Position numbers and translations under genes: made by a program. A stretch of 64,000 nucleotides of DNA from Macrococcoides equi. GTDB lineage: Bacteria; Bacillota; Bacilli; Staphylococcales; Staphylococcaceae. The notes beneath the pieces are model-generated. The model did not search any database and was not told the DNA's origin. It saw only the letters and a program-made list of their open reading frames with translations. The stretch is taken from NCBI RefSeq assembly GCF_047425865.1, contig NZ_CP179735.1; one strand, given 5' to 3'. Positions 6,838 to 14,682 of this stretch are shown in pieces (position 1 is the first letter of the stretch; every line of letters begins with the position of its first letter).

Positions 6838-8124
6838 TTACTTTTCCTTTTGCCACCATTTTGGTATTTCAATACCTTTATGATTATATACTGGCTTTAT
6901 GATATCAAGTATTTCAACAGTGTCATGAATATTATTAATAATTTCATCAATAGTTTTATATGCATCCGGTGCTTCATCTAAAGTATCTTCTACAACTGTA
7001 CTGCTATATATCCCATTCATTTGTTCTTCGAAGGTTTGTAGGTTTAAAGTTTGCTTAGCTTTCGTTCGTGTTAATACTCGCCCTGCGCCGTGGGGTGCAG
7101 ATTCATTCCATACTGTGTTGCCTTTACCTTTACCGATGATAATTCCATCACGCATATTAATAGGAATTACAACATCTCTATCTAGGCTTGCATCACATGC
7201 GCCTTTACGAATTATATAATCATTTCTTCTTTCTTCGATAAAGTTATGGGGTGAATTGATTATTTTTTGTTCATCAATTTCGATATTAAAATAATTAAGA
7301 ATAATTGTGGTCATCATATAACGATTGATTTCAGCAAACATGGATGCTGCTGTCATGTCATTAATATATTGTTTTAATACGTCATCTTTCAAATAACATA
7401 CTTCTGCATCATAAGTATTTTCTAAATTTAATTGTTTTATAAACTCAATCATCGGTTGAATGGCATGGTGTTTTTCTTGTGCCTTTAAAATTTCAATAAT
7501 AGGAGCAGCATTAATATTTTTGTGTAGATCTTTAGCAATATCCTGATAATGTTTTTCCACCTTAGCACCTAAGAAACGACTACCAGAGTGTATCGTTAAA
7601 TAATATTCATCATTTGAATTTTTACCGATTTCAACAAAATGATTACCTCCACCTAACGTACCAACCGAATTAATTAAAGTAACCATATCAACATTTTGAA
7701 ATATCAATTTATCCTGAATCAGTTTTAATCGATCTATTATTTTATTTTTATTTTTCTGACGCATATGAGAAAATACATTGTTCTTTAGAGTATCAATTCT
7801 AGGATATGTAGAAATATTCTCTGATATATATTGGTCTAGCTTTGGAAAATTAATTGATTCTAATTTGCCTAAAGGATAGCTCATCATACCACAACCAATA
7901 TCAACACCGATAAAAGCGGGCGGAATCATTGCGTTTGATTTATCCATTCTGATCGATGTCCCGATAGCACAACCTTTGCCTTCGTGGACATCAGGCATCA
8001 TGACGATATTTGTGTTTTCTAGAAAATCGAGATTTGTCATATTTTGTACGCGATGATAAGCCGCTTCGTCAATATTGTCAGTCATAATTTTTGCATTAGT
8101 ATATTTTCCATTGATAAAAATCAT
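6838..8124 (-). CDS. rtcB: RtcB-family RNA ligase
   Basis: 428 residues. RtcB joins RNA 2',3'-cyclic phosphate or 3'-phosphate ends to 5'-OH ends using GTP and Mn2+. Metal-site and guanylylation motifs are visible: MPDVHEGKGCAIG (about 43), GVDIGCGM (about 73), GGGNHFVEIG (about 158), HSGSRFLG (about 179) and APHGAGRVLTR near the C-terminus, with the H-G pair that receives GMP. The length fits the short bacterial RtcB forms. The SD CGGAG precedes the ATG. There is no RtcA cyclase or archease nearby; the only partner is a small membrane protein. Its cellular RNA target is unknown. Confidence 0.9.
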   Translation of the reverse strand: MIFINGKYTNAKIMTDNIDEAAYHRVQNMTNLDFLENTNIVMMPDVHEGKGCAIGTSIRMDKSNAMIPPAFIGVDIGCGMMSYPLGKLESINFPKLDQYISENISTYPRIDTLKNNVFSHMRQKNKNKIIDRLKLIQDKLIFQNVDMVTLINSVGTLGGGNHFVEIGKNSNDEYYLTIHSGSRFLGAKVEKHYQDIAKDLHKNINAAPIIEILKAQEKHHAIQPMIEFIKQLNLENTYDAEVCYLKDDVLKQYINDMTAASMFAEINRYMMTTIILNYFNIEIDEQKIINSPHNFIEERRNDYIIRKGACDASLDRDVVIPINMRDGIIIGKGKGNTVWNESAPHGAGRVLTRTKAKQTLNLQTFEEQMNGIYSSTVVEDTLDEAPDAYKTIDEIINNIHDTVEILDIIKPVYNHKGIEIPKWWQKEK

Positions 8125-8229
8125 AGTAAAACTCCGTTCTATTTTTCAATAGTTATTATTCAAATTGTAATATATAATAAAATATAATACAATTGGATTA
8201 AATTGTTAAATTACTTTTGGAGGCGCGCC

Positions 8230-8472
8230 ATGTTTTCATATTTTGAGAAATACATAATCAAACATTTTATCTATGGAATTGTCTTTGGTTTTTTATATGC
8301 TCTATTATTTGAAAGTTATTTTTTCAACTTTTCATCTCAAGCGGAACATTTAGGTTTAAATCCATTAGCAGAGTATATTATAGGATTGATGATATCTACA
8401 TTTACAGTTGCAATCATTTATTGTTTACTTACAATTATCTACTACATTAATTTTATAAAAAATAAAAAATAG
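8230..8472 (+). CDS. Small two-helix membrane protein
   Basis: 80 residues with hydrophobic segments at about 11-30 and 47-73 and a basic C-terminus. ATG 8230 follows TTGGAGG (8217-8223). The 8-bp GC palindrome GGCGCGCC between SD and start is unusual in this AT-rich sequence. No family recognised; divergent from rtcB. Confidence 0.55.
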   Translation: MFSYFEKYIIKHFIYGIVFGFLYALLFESYFFNFSSQAEHLGLNPLAEYIIGLMISTFTVAIIYCLLTIIYYINFIKNKK

Positions 8473-8565
8473 TTTAAAATAATTCATGGATCAGCCAACA
8501 AATGTATGGAGTAATTTTCGTTTTTCTTGGGTAAACTTAAGTATTACAAACCTAGGAGAGATATT

Positions 8566-9237
8566 ATGAAAAAAATAATGATTATTAATACAAACACGGA
8601 ATATTATAAAGGCACTGAAGAAAAAACGGGTTTATGGTTGAGTGAATTGGTGCATTTCTATGATTACTTTAAAGATAAAGGTGTTGATATTGATTTATAT
8701 AGTGTTAAGGGCGGAAAAGTTCCGGTTGATCCATTTAGCGTGAGTACGTTGATGTTAGATTATAAGACTAAGAATTACATGGAAGATCCTGAGTTTATGA
8801 AATTATTAGATAATACAAAGTCTATTCATGAAGCGGAAGTAAGTGATTACGACGCTGTATACTTTACTGGTGGACATGGTACTGTGTTTGATTTTGTTGA
8901 TAATGAAGATATTTCTCGAATTCTTAAAGAAATGGATAAAGAAAAGAAAGTGATATCATCTGTATGTCATGGTGCAGCAGCTTTACTGAACTTTGAGGAC
9001 AATCGTTTGAAAGATACAGAGTTAACCGGATTCTCTAATCTAGAAGAACAGATAGTAAGAAAGACTAATAAAGTACCATTTCTATTAGAAGATGAGCTTA
9101 AGAAGAAGGGTGCGAATTATAAAAAAGCGGTATTACCGATGGCTTCGAAAGTCGTGCATGATGGTAATATCATTACCGGACAAAATCCACAATCACCAAA
9201 AGGTGTGGCTAAGAAAGTCTGGAATGCAATTCAGTAA
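8566..9237 (+). CDS. DJ-1/PfpI family protein (Hsp31-like)
   Basis: 223 residues. It has the class I glutamine-amidotransferase-like fold signatures: TGLWLSELVHFYDYF with the conserved Glu (about 24), YFTGGHGTVFDF (about 103) and the nucleophile elbow SSVCHGAAALL with its cysteine (about 131). This set matches Hsp31/YajL-like proteins that act on reactive carbonyls or as holdases. AGGAGAG lies 6-7 nt before ATG 8566. It is monocistronic, with a strong terminator behind. The exact activity (glyoxalase III, chaperone or protease) cannot be read. Confidence 0.85.
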   Translation: MKKIMIINTNTEYYKGTEEKTGLWLSELVHFYDYFKDKGVDIDLYSVKGGKVPVDPFSVSTLMLDYKTKNYMEDPEFMKLLDNTKSIHEAEVSDYDAVYFTGGHGTVFDFVDNEDISRILKEMDKEKKVISSVCHGAAALLNFEDNRLKDTELTGFSNLEEQIVRKTNKVPFLLEDELKKKGANYKKAVLPMASKVVHDGNIITGQNPQSPKGVAKKVWNAIQ

Positions 9238-9265
9238 TTATTTTAGAAAGAACATATGTATTACC

Positions 9266-9298
9266 AATCTATCCAAAGTTTTGGATAGATTTTTTTAT
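9266..9298 (+). terminator. Terminator after DJ-1/PfpI gene
   Basis: AATCTATCCAAA (9266-9277) pairs with TTTGGATAGATT (9280-9291), followed by TTTTT. The loop is very short, so the inner pairs are probably open. Confidence 0.8.
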
Positions 9299-9390
9299 AT
9301 ATTTATTGTCATATTAAGTTAATTATATAATATATGTAATTAAGTGCTAAACTATGGTAATATCAATTTAAAATACGAGGAGGGATGAAG

Positions 9391-10305
9391 ATGACTTTCA
9401 CAAAACGTGTAATAACTTCCGTTATAATCATTTTTCTAATTGCAGCAGGAATCTTGTATTCTGAGTCAACAAAAAAAGAAGTTAAATCTAAACCGATAAA
9501 AGAGAGCTCACTGATTAAACAATTGGAAAGTAACGCGTATGCAAATGGTGAAACTGCTATGAAAGATTTTAAAGAAAAGCTTTTTCCTCATTCAAAGAGT
9601 GAAGGTATGATTGTAAATCCAGATAAGCAATCAAATCCTAAATTTTACTCTATATTTGTTAGTGAGAAAGAGAAAAATGACAAAAATAAAAATTACGCTT
9701 TTGGATATGCCATTTATAACCCGAAATCAAAAACATATCATCTAGACATTGTGGATACAGGTATCCAGTTAGAAGAAGGTATGACAGGTTTAACAAAGAA
9801 AACAGTCATTGGCAATACTGTTTCGACATTCTATGCAGGGCATAACGAAGATGATAAACTTGAAAAATATGAATCTGGCGTGATTGAAGAAGAAACAAAT
9901 CTTACGGTTAAATTTACAGACCAGATTATACATAATACACAAAGATTAGATGATATTATTTCAAATGAATATATTGAAAGTCTGAATGCAATAGAAATGG
10001 CTGTAGTAACTCTAACGCCCCCAAATAATCCTAAAAATCTTAAAGTTATGATTGCTGATTATGAGATGGATGGTAATCAATATGGTGCGGTAGCTGTTAT
10101 TCACAATAGTGGTGGAGGGCGTATAGTAACACGAGTTGTTGATGATTTATTAATATCAAAGCATATGCAAACCTTTAATAAATCACTTAAAATTGATGGT
10201 CAGCAATTAGATATTACGATAGGGAATGAAATTGTAGCATCATCAAAGAACAGTATTAGACATGAAGTAGGTAATGTGGGTTCAATAACAATCAATATTA
10301 AATAA
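9391..10305 (+). CDS. Unrecognised membrane-anchored extracellular protein
   Basis: 304 residues. Basic residues and a hydrophobic helix (about 5-22) form a signal anchor without a lipobox cysteine; the rest is hydrophilic and beta-rich, with motifs such as TKKTVIGNTVSTFYAGHNED and VAVIHNSGGGRIVTRVVDDL. ATG 9391 fits GGAGG (9379-9383) better than ATG 9385. I do not recognise the family; CamS was considered and set aside. It is 13 nt upstream of a small membrane protein and likely cotranscribed with it. Confidence 0.55.
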   Translation: MTFTKRVITSVIIIFLIAAGILYSESTKKEVKSKPIKESSLIKQLESNAYANGETAMKDFKEKLFPHSKSEGMIVNPDKQSNPKFYSIFVSEKEKNDKNKNYAFGYAIYNPKSKTYHLDIVDTGIQLEEGMTGLTKKTVIGNTVSTFYAGHNEDDKLEKYESGVIEEETNLTVKFTDQIIHNTQRLDDIISNEYIESLNAIEMAVVTLTPPNNPKNLKVMIADYEMDGNQYGAVAVIHNSGGGRIVTRVVDDLLISKHMQTFNKSLKIDGQQLDITIGNEIVASSKNSIRHEVGNVGSITINIK

Positions 10306-10318
10306 AGAGGTGGATAAT

Positions 10319-10531
10319 ATGAATTTTGGAGACAAACTATTTATTTTATTTTTAAATGCATGCTGGATGTTTTTCATTTATTATTTGGTAAGGATTCACG
10401 ACAATGAGTTTTTAAATTATTTACCATTTATCATACCTGCATTTTTAATGATTATCTGTTTTATCATGTTAATTCAATTAAGAGATGAAACGACAAAAGA
10501 TGTAAAAGTAAGAGAGTTTGAAGAAGAATAA
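10319..10531 (+). CDS. Small two-helix membrane protein
   Basis: 70 residues with hydrophobic segments at about 6-24 and 34-56, then an acidic/basic cytosolic tail ending REFEEE. AGAGGTGG (10306-10313) precedes ATG 10319. It follows the unidentified anchored protein by 13 nt and is closed by a terminator. Function unknown. Confidence 0.55.
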   Translation: MNFGDKLFILFLNACWMFFIYYLVRIHDNEFLNYLPFIIPAFLMIICFIMLIQLRDETTKDVKVREFEEE

Positions 10532-10581
10532 TTGATTATTTTACTATAGCATGGTGATCACTTAATGTATTAATATTATAC

Positions 10582-10622
10582 AAAAAAGTACTAGCTGTTT
10601 ATATATCAGTTAGTACTTTTTT
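10582..10622. terminator. Bidirectional terminator
   Basis: The arms AAAAAAGTACTAGCTG (10582-10597) and CAGTTAGTACTTTTTT (10607-10622) pair with one G-T step. A and T runs on both sides serve the convergent genes; the right arm lies inside the end of the CHAP gene. Confidence 0.8.
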
Positions 10623-11081
10623 GGGATTTATCTTAGGATGGATAATATGATATCTAGATAAATCTTTCTTATAAATAATACGTTCTGTTATTTCATATGG
10701 CTTGGTATAATTCATCTCAGAAACTTTGACTGCACCGTTCTGATATACATGTTCTATGTAGGCTACATGACCTTGCCTTCCTCTCGGTGATTGAAGTAAT
10801 GCACCTTTTCGTGGTGAATAGTTAACAGTATATCCATCTTGTTTAGCAAATTTCGCCCAGTGCTTGGCATCACGCCATGATCGTTCAATCATGTTGCCGT
10901 CTTGCTTTACTTTATCAAATGCATAATTAGTACATTGTCCTTTATCATAAGTATTTATAGCCATCGGATCTGGCATAAGTTCAATGCGTAATGCGTTGTA
11001 GTTATCGATTATCCTATCTTGATTTATAAAAAGCAGAAATAATGATAATAATATTATGAAGAATGAGATTATTCTTTTCAT
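10599..11081 (-). CDS. CHAP-domain cell-wall hydrolase, membrane-anchored
   Basis: 160 residues. A hydrophobic N-terminal helix (about 3-19) is followed by a CHAP amidase/peptidase domain: catalytic Cys in KGQCTNYAFD (about 49), His in GRQGHVAYIEH (about 104) and an acidic/Asn partner in VSEMNY. CHAP enzymes cut peptidoglycan stem peptides or cross-bridges. The protein has no separate wall-binding domain. Its ATG overlaps the stop of the acetyltransferase gene (ATGA), suggesting coupled translation. Confidence 0.82.
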   Translation of the reverse strand: MKRIISFFIILLSLFLLFINQDRIIDNYNALRIELMPDPMAINTYDKGQCTNYAFDKVKQDGNMIERSWRDAKHWAKFAKQDGYTVNYSPRKGALLQSPRGRQGHVAYIEHVYQNGAVKVSEMNYTKPYEITERIIYKKDLSRYHIIHPKINPKKVLTDI

Positions 11082-11560
11082 AGTTGTTTTAAATACCAGC
11101 GATCCATTGCTGTATGGTCGCTGCCTTCCATTGGCTGTTCTAATAACTCAAAGCCATATTTCTCATAGAGAATACATGCAACTTCTAGTATACCTATCGT
11201 TTCTAAATAACAAGCTTTATAATGGTTTGATGCAAATGCTAAAGCTTGGTCCAGTAATAGTTTAGATATACCTTTACCTTTTGCAGACTCCAGGAGGTAT
11301 AGTTTTTGAAGTTCACATATTGTTCTTTCTTCATTAAAAGGTGCTATACCAACACCTAAAACTTCACCATCCCGTTCTGCTATCCAGTACTGTGCATATT
11401 CACGTTCATTATAATATGATGATAATTGTGCAAGTTCGGGATCAAAGTATGCAGATCCAGGTATATTTAGATTGAAGGACTCAAGTGATTTTTGTATGAT
11501 TTTATGTATATAAGGATCATCTTTTCGTTGTATCGGTCTAATTTGAACTGTATTGCGCAT
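11078..11560 (-). CDS. GNAT-family N-acetyltransferase
   Basis: 160 residues, a single GNAT domain. The acetyl-CoA binding segment is ELQKLYLLESAKGKGISKLL (about 81-100), with the R/Q-x-x-G-x-G/A loop present as SAKGKGI. Later LETIGILEVACILYEKYGFE is the usual motif B with ACILYEKYGF. It is the first gene of a two-gene operon with the CHAP protein. The substrate is not known. The following 296 bp (11561-11856) hold no gene I can recognise. Confidence 0.85.
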   Translation of the reverse strand: MRNTVQIRPIQRKDDPYIHKIIQKSLESFNLNIPGSAYFDPELAQLSSYYNEREYAQYWIAERDGEVLGVGIAPFNEERTICELQKLYLLESAKGKGISKLLLDQALAFASNHYKACYLETIGILEVACILYEKYGFELLEQPMEGSDHTAMDRWYLKQL

Positions 11561-11856
11561 AAGGTTTATCTCCCTTTAGTTTACTGTAAATAGTAATGAA
11601 GCGGAATAAATATGTCAATAAAATAGGAACGTTGATTTTTTGATCATGTTATTAGAACAACGGATATACTAGTAAATTTTATTGATCAGGAAGTAAGTAA
11701 ACGAATGATGGTGCTTCTCATATTTAATTGAATCCTTATCAATCATCAGTAAACAGTAAATTATTTGCATCTTATAATATTCACGAATTAATCACTAGAT
11801 TTACACTTATTTATTCGTTATGATAGGTGTATCAATTTAGAAGAGGTGTAATATCA

Positions 11857-12294
11857 ATGGATATGAATTTTAATATGTTTATGGAAGATTTCGTAAATAA
11901 AGCACGTCAAGAAATCGAGTCAGCGGGTTATCAGCAACTTACAACACCAGAAGAGGTTAAATCTTCGTTTGAAAAACCTGGTACGACGTTTGTTATGATT
12001 AACTCTGTATGTGGTTGTGCTGGTGGTATTGCTCGTCCTGCAGCAGCTCATGCAATTCACTACGATAAAGTACCGGATCAGCTTGTTACTGTTTTTGCCG
12101 GACAAGATAAAGAAGCGACTGAAACAGCGCGTGAATATTTTGAAGGTTATCCACCAAGTAGTCCATCATTTGCGTTACTTAAAGATGGTAAGATCATCAA
12201 AATGATTGAAAGACATGAAATCGAAGGTCATGATCCAATGAGTGTCATTACTAACATTCAAGCTTTATTTGAAGAGCATTGTGAGGAACGTTAA
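11857..12294 (+). CDS. brxB: Bacilliredoxin BrxA/BrxB family
   Basis: 145 residues, the usual length. The active site is CGC in SVCGCAGGIARPAA (about 53), diagnostic for YphP/YqiW proteins that remove bacillithiol from S-bacillithiolated proteins. AGAGGTG precedes ATG 11857; the upstream ATG at 11827 has no SD. Neighbours (exporter-like protein, PepT-like peptidase, gnd) match the locus of the YqiW/BrxB copy in staphylococci, which is why brxB rather than brxA is offered. The bacillithiol reductase YpdA and the synthase BshA are also in this window. Confidence 0.88.
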   Translation: MDMNFNMFMEDFVNKARQEIESAGYQQLTTPEEVKSSFEKPGTTFVMINSVCGCAGGIARPAAAHAIHYDKVPDQLVTVFAGQDKEATETAREYFEGYPPSSPSFALLKDGKIIKMIERHEIEGHDPMSVITNIQALFEEHCEER

Positions 12295-12301
12295 TTAATT
12301 C

Positions 12302-13270
12302 ATGAAGATAAAACCTTATAAGATAGGCTTTCGTACGATAAAAACGGCATTTGGAATGGCGCTAGGAGTAATTATCTGTAAGATGCTTAATTTAGATAAC
12401 TTTTCATCTGCAGCAATTCTTGTAGTGCTATGTGTCAAAAATACAAAAGTAAAATCTTTAGAAGCGGCAAGTGCACGGTTTTTCTCTTGTCTGCTTGGTA
12501 TTTTGTTTTCATATATTTTCTTTATGCATCTCGGCTTTAATCCCATCATTTTAGGTGTACTCGTACTACTCTTCATTCCAGTAACCGTTATGTTTGGTAT
12601 ACAGGAAGGGGTAGTGACGAGTATTGTTATTATTCTTCACTGCTATAATTCAGGCAATATCAATTGGCATGTGGCGATGAATGAGTTTCTCTTGCTATGT
12701 GTAGGTATGGGGATTGCATTATTATTAAATCTTTATATGCCTAACCATAATAAAGAATTAAAAGCATATAAAAGACTAATCGAAATGGAGTTTCAGGTAA
12801 TTGTCAGTCGATTAAGTGATGCATTAAAACATCCTGAAATTGTGCTGAATACAAATGACATTGAAAAACTGCATGAAACAATTGAACGTGCTAAATCTGT
12901 CGCATATACAGAAGTAGAAAATCACTTTGCACGTAATGATAATTCATATTATCATTATTTTGATATGCGAGAGTCTCAACTTGATTTACTGAGTCGTATG
13001 ACACATTTAATCAATGATATTAGTTGTAAGGATAGATTACATTTAAGGTGTAGCGGATTATTAGAGGATTTATCGAACAATATAACGAGTAATAACTTTA
13101 CGGCACTTAGGTTACACGACCTTTATGAAATTATGCTTGATTTAGATTCGTATCCTTTACCGGATTCTCAGGAACGATTAAAGTCGCGTTCAGCTGCGAT
13201 GCAACTGCTTAAAGAAATAGAAAGTTATTTATTAATAAAACATAAATTTGGTTCTTTAAAAATGTATTAA
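12302..13270 (+). CDS. Aromatic-acid-exporter family membrane protein (YqjA-like)
   Basis: 322 residues. The first half is hydrophobic with about four helices (13-30, 52-72, 77-110 and 116-142) and the motif FGMALGVIICKMLNLDNFSS typical of the FUSC/YqjA family; the second half is a soluble helical domain. It starts 7 nt after the brxB stop with a weak SD (GAGGAACG), so it is probably coupled to brxB. The transported substrate is unproven. A strong terminator follows. Confidence 0.75.
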   Translation: MKIKPYKIGFRTIKTAFGMALGVIICKMLNLDNFSSAAILVVLCVKNTKVKSLEAASARFFSCLLGILFSYIFFMHLGFNPIILGVLVLLFIPVTVMFGIQEGVVTSIVIILHCYNSGNINWHVAMNEFLLLCVGMGIALLLNLYMPNHNKELKAYKRLIEMEFQVIVSRLSDALKHPEIVLNTNDIEKLHETIERAKSVAYTEVENHFARNDNSYYHYFDMRESQLDLLSRMTHLINDISCKDRLHLRCSGLLEDLSNNITSNNFTALRLHDLYEIMLDLDSYPLPDSQERLKSRSAAMQLLKEIESYLLIKHKFGSLKMY

Positions 13271-13298
13271 ACCGTTGAGTAGGCTCAACGGTTTTTTT
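13270..13298. terminator. Terminator after brxB operon
   Basis: AACCGTTGAG (13270-13279) and CTCAACGGTT (13284-13293) form a perfect 10-bp stem with the loop TAGG, followed by a T run. The T run touches the stop codon of the small minus-strand gene. Confidence 0.9.
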
Positions 13299-13398
13299 AC
13301 ATATTTAAATATGGGAGCACAGCGCTCAATACCAAAGCTGCAACGATTAATACCAGTAGTGTAATAATGAAAACTTTTCGCGCAATTTTATTATTCAT
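13297..13398 (-). CDS. 33-residue single-helix membrane protein (Prli42-like?)
   Basis: This gene is too short for routine ORF calling. The protein starts MNNKIARKVF, continues as one hydrophobic helix (about 9-28) and ends LPYLNM. AAAGGAAG lies 6 nt before the ATG, a convincing ribosome binding site. A short basic cytosolic N-terminus (K4, R7, K8) before one helix is the plan of Prli42, the conserved Firmicutes miniprotein that tethers RsbR stressosomes in Listeria. Identity with Prli42 is inference from size, topology and position near a PepT-like gene and gnd. Confidence 0.6.
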   Translation of the reverse strand: MNNKIARKVFIITLLVLIVAALVLSAVLPYLNM

Positions 13399-13518
13399 TT
13401 ATTTCTTCCTTTCTTTGTGTTTAATTAATTATAACAAATTATTGTTTTTTCGTCTTATTCTTTATTGATGACCAGTTGTTTGGTACGATGAATATATCAT
13501 ACATTGAGGAGTGAAGGC

Positions 13519-14622
13519 ATGAATCAACAGAGATTAATTGAAACGTTTATTGAACTGGTTAAGATTGATAGTGAATCAGGAAATGAACGTCAAATTGCAG
13601 ATCATCTAAAAGAACTTTATTCAGGTTTAGGATTTGATGTTGTAGAAGATGATACACAAAAGAAAACTGGATTTGGCGCAGGTAACCTTATTATGAAGTT
13701 GAAAGGTTCTACAGATCAGGACACTGTTTTACTATCGTGTCATATGGATACTGTAACACCAGGTAATAACATTAAACCAATCATCACTGATGATATAATT
13801 CACACGGACGGAACGACGATACTTGGCGCAGATGATAAAGCAGGGATTGCTGCAATGGTTGAATCAATCCTTACGATTCAGGAAGAAAATATACCTCACG
13901 GCGATATCGAGGTTGTTATTTCTGTCGGTGAGGAATCTCATTTAATTGGTGCAAGTGTTCTAGACGGAGCGCAATTTAATGCTCAATTTGGTTATGCGCT
14001 GGATGCAGGGAACGCGGTAGGTACTATCGTTAACCAGGCACCAACGAATGCGACATTAAACGTAGAAATAACAGGTGTGACAGCTCACGCTGGTGTAGCC
14101 CCGGAAAATGGTGTAAGTGCAATTAATATTGCAGCCCGTGCGATCAGTAATATGAAATTAGGACGTATAGATGCAGAAACCACTGCAAATATTGGTACCA
14201 TCGATGGAGGATCACGCACAAATATTGTGGCTGAAAAATGCATGATTGTTGCTGAAGCACGTAGCTTGGTAGCATCAAAAATGGAAGCACAAGTTACTCA
14301 TATGAAGGAAGCATTTTTAACTGCTGCAGCTGAATTAGGTGGAGAAGCGAAAATGGATGTTAAAGTCAATTATCCGGCATTCCATGTGGATAAAGAAAGT
14401 AAAGCAATAAAAATAGCATCTCAAGCTGCCCAGAAAATAGGCCGTAGTGCACAAGTAGTATCTAATGGTGGTGGTAGTGATGCTAATTTCATCAATAAAT
14501 TTGTTCCTACTGTAGTGCTTGCAGTAGGATATCAGGATATTCACACAGTCAATGAAAAGATGCCAATTGCTGAATTAACTAAATTAACTGAGCAAGTCAT
14601 TGAAATCATTAAACTGGTATAG
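13519..14622 (+). CDS. M20-family peptidase (PepT-like, YqjE type)
   Basis: 367 residues. The zinc-site motifs of M20/M28 metallopeptidases are in order: LSCHMDTV (His and Asp, about 77), GADDKAGIAAMVE (bridging Asp, about 112), GEESHLIGA (general base and metal Glu, about 139), DAGN (about 163) and HTVNEKMP (last metal His, about 343). A dimerisation domain with HAGVAP lies in the middle. It cleaves small peptides, probably tripeptide-like. GAGGAG precedes ATG 13519; the TTG at 13504 would overlap the SD. Downstream is gnd on the same strand. Confidence 0.88.
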   Translation: MNQQRLIETFIELVKIDSESGNERQIADHLKELYSGLGFDVVEDDTQKKTGFGAGNLIMKLKGSTDQDTVLLSCHMDTVTPGNNIKPIITDDIIHTDGTTILGADDKAGIAAMVESILTIQEENIPHGDIEVVISVGEESHLIGASVLDGAQFNAQFGYALDAGNAVGTIVNQAPTNATLNVEITGVTAHAGVAPENGVSAINIAARAISNMKLGRIDAETTANIGTIDGGSRTNIVAEKCMIVAEARSLVASKMEAQVTHMKEAFLTAAAELGGEAKMDVKVNYPAFHVDKESKAIKIASQAAQKIGRSAQVVSNGGGSDANFINKFVPTVVLAVGYQDIHTVNEKMPIAELTKLTEQVIEIIKLV

Positions 14623-14682
14623 TCTACATCTAAATTTATTATGCTATAATAATCATGAAAAAATATTTGAAAGAGGTATATT

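Noticed and set aside
9391..10305. Assignment of the anchored protein as CamS-like pheromone lipoprotein
   Set aside because: It has no lipobox cysteine and is shorter than CamS; no shared motif could be pointed to.
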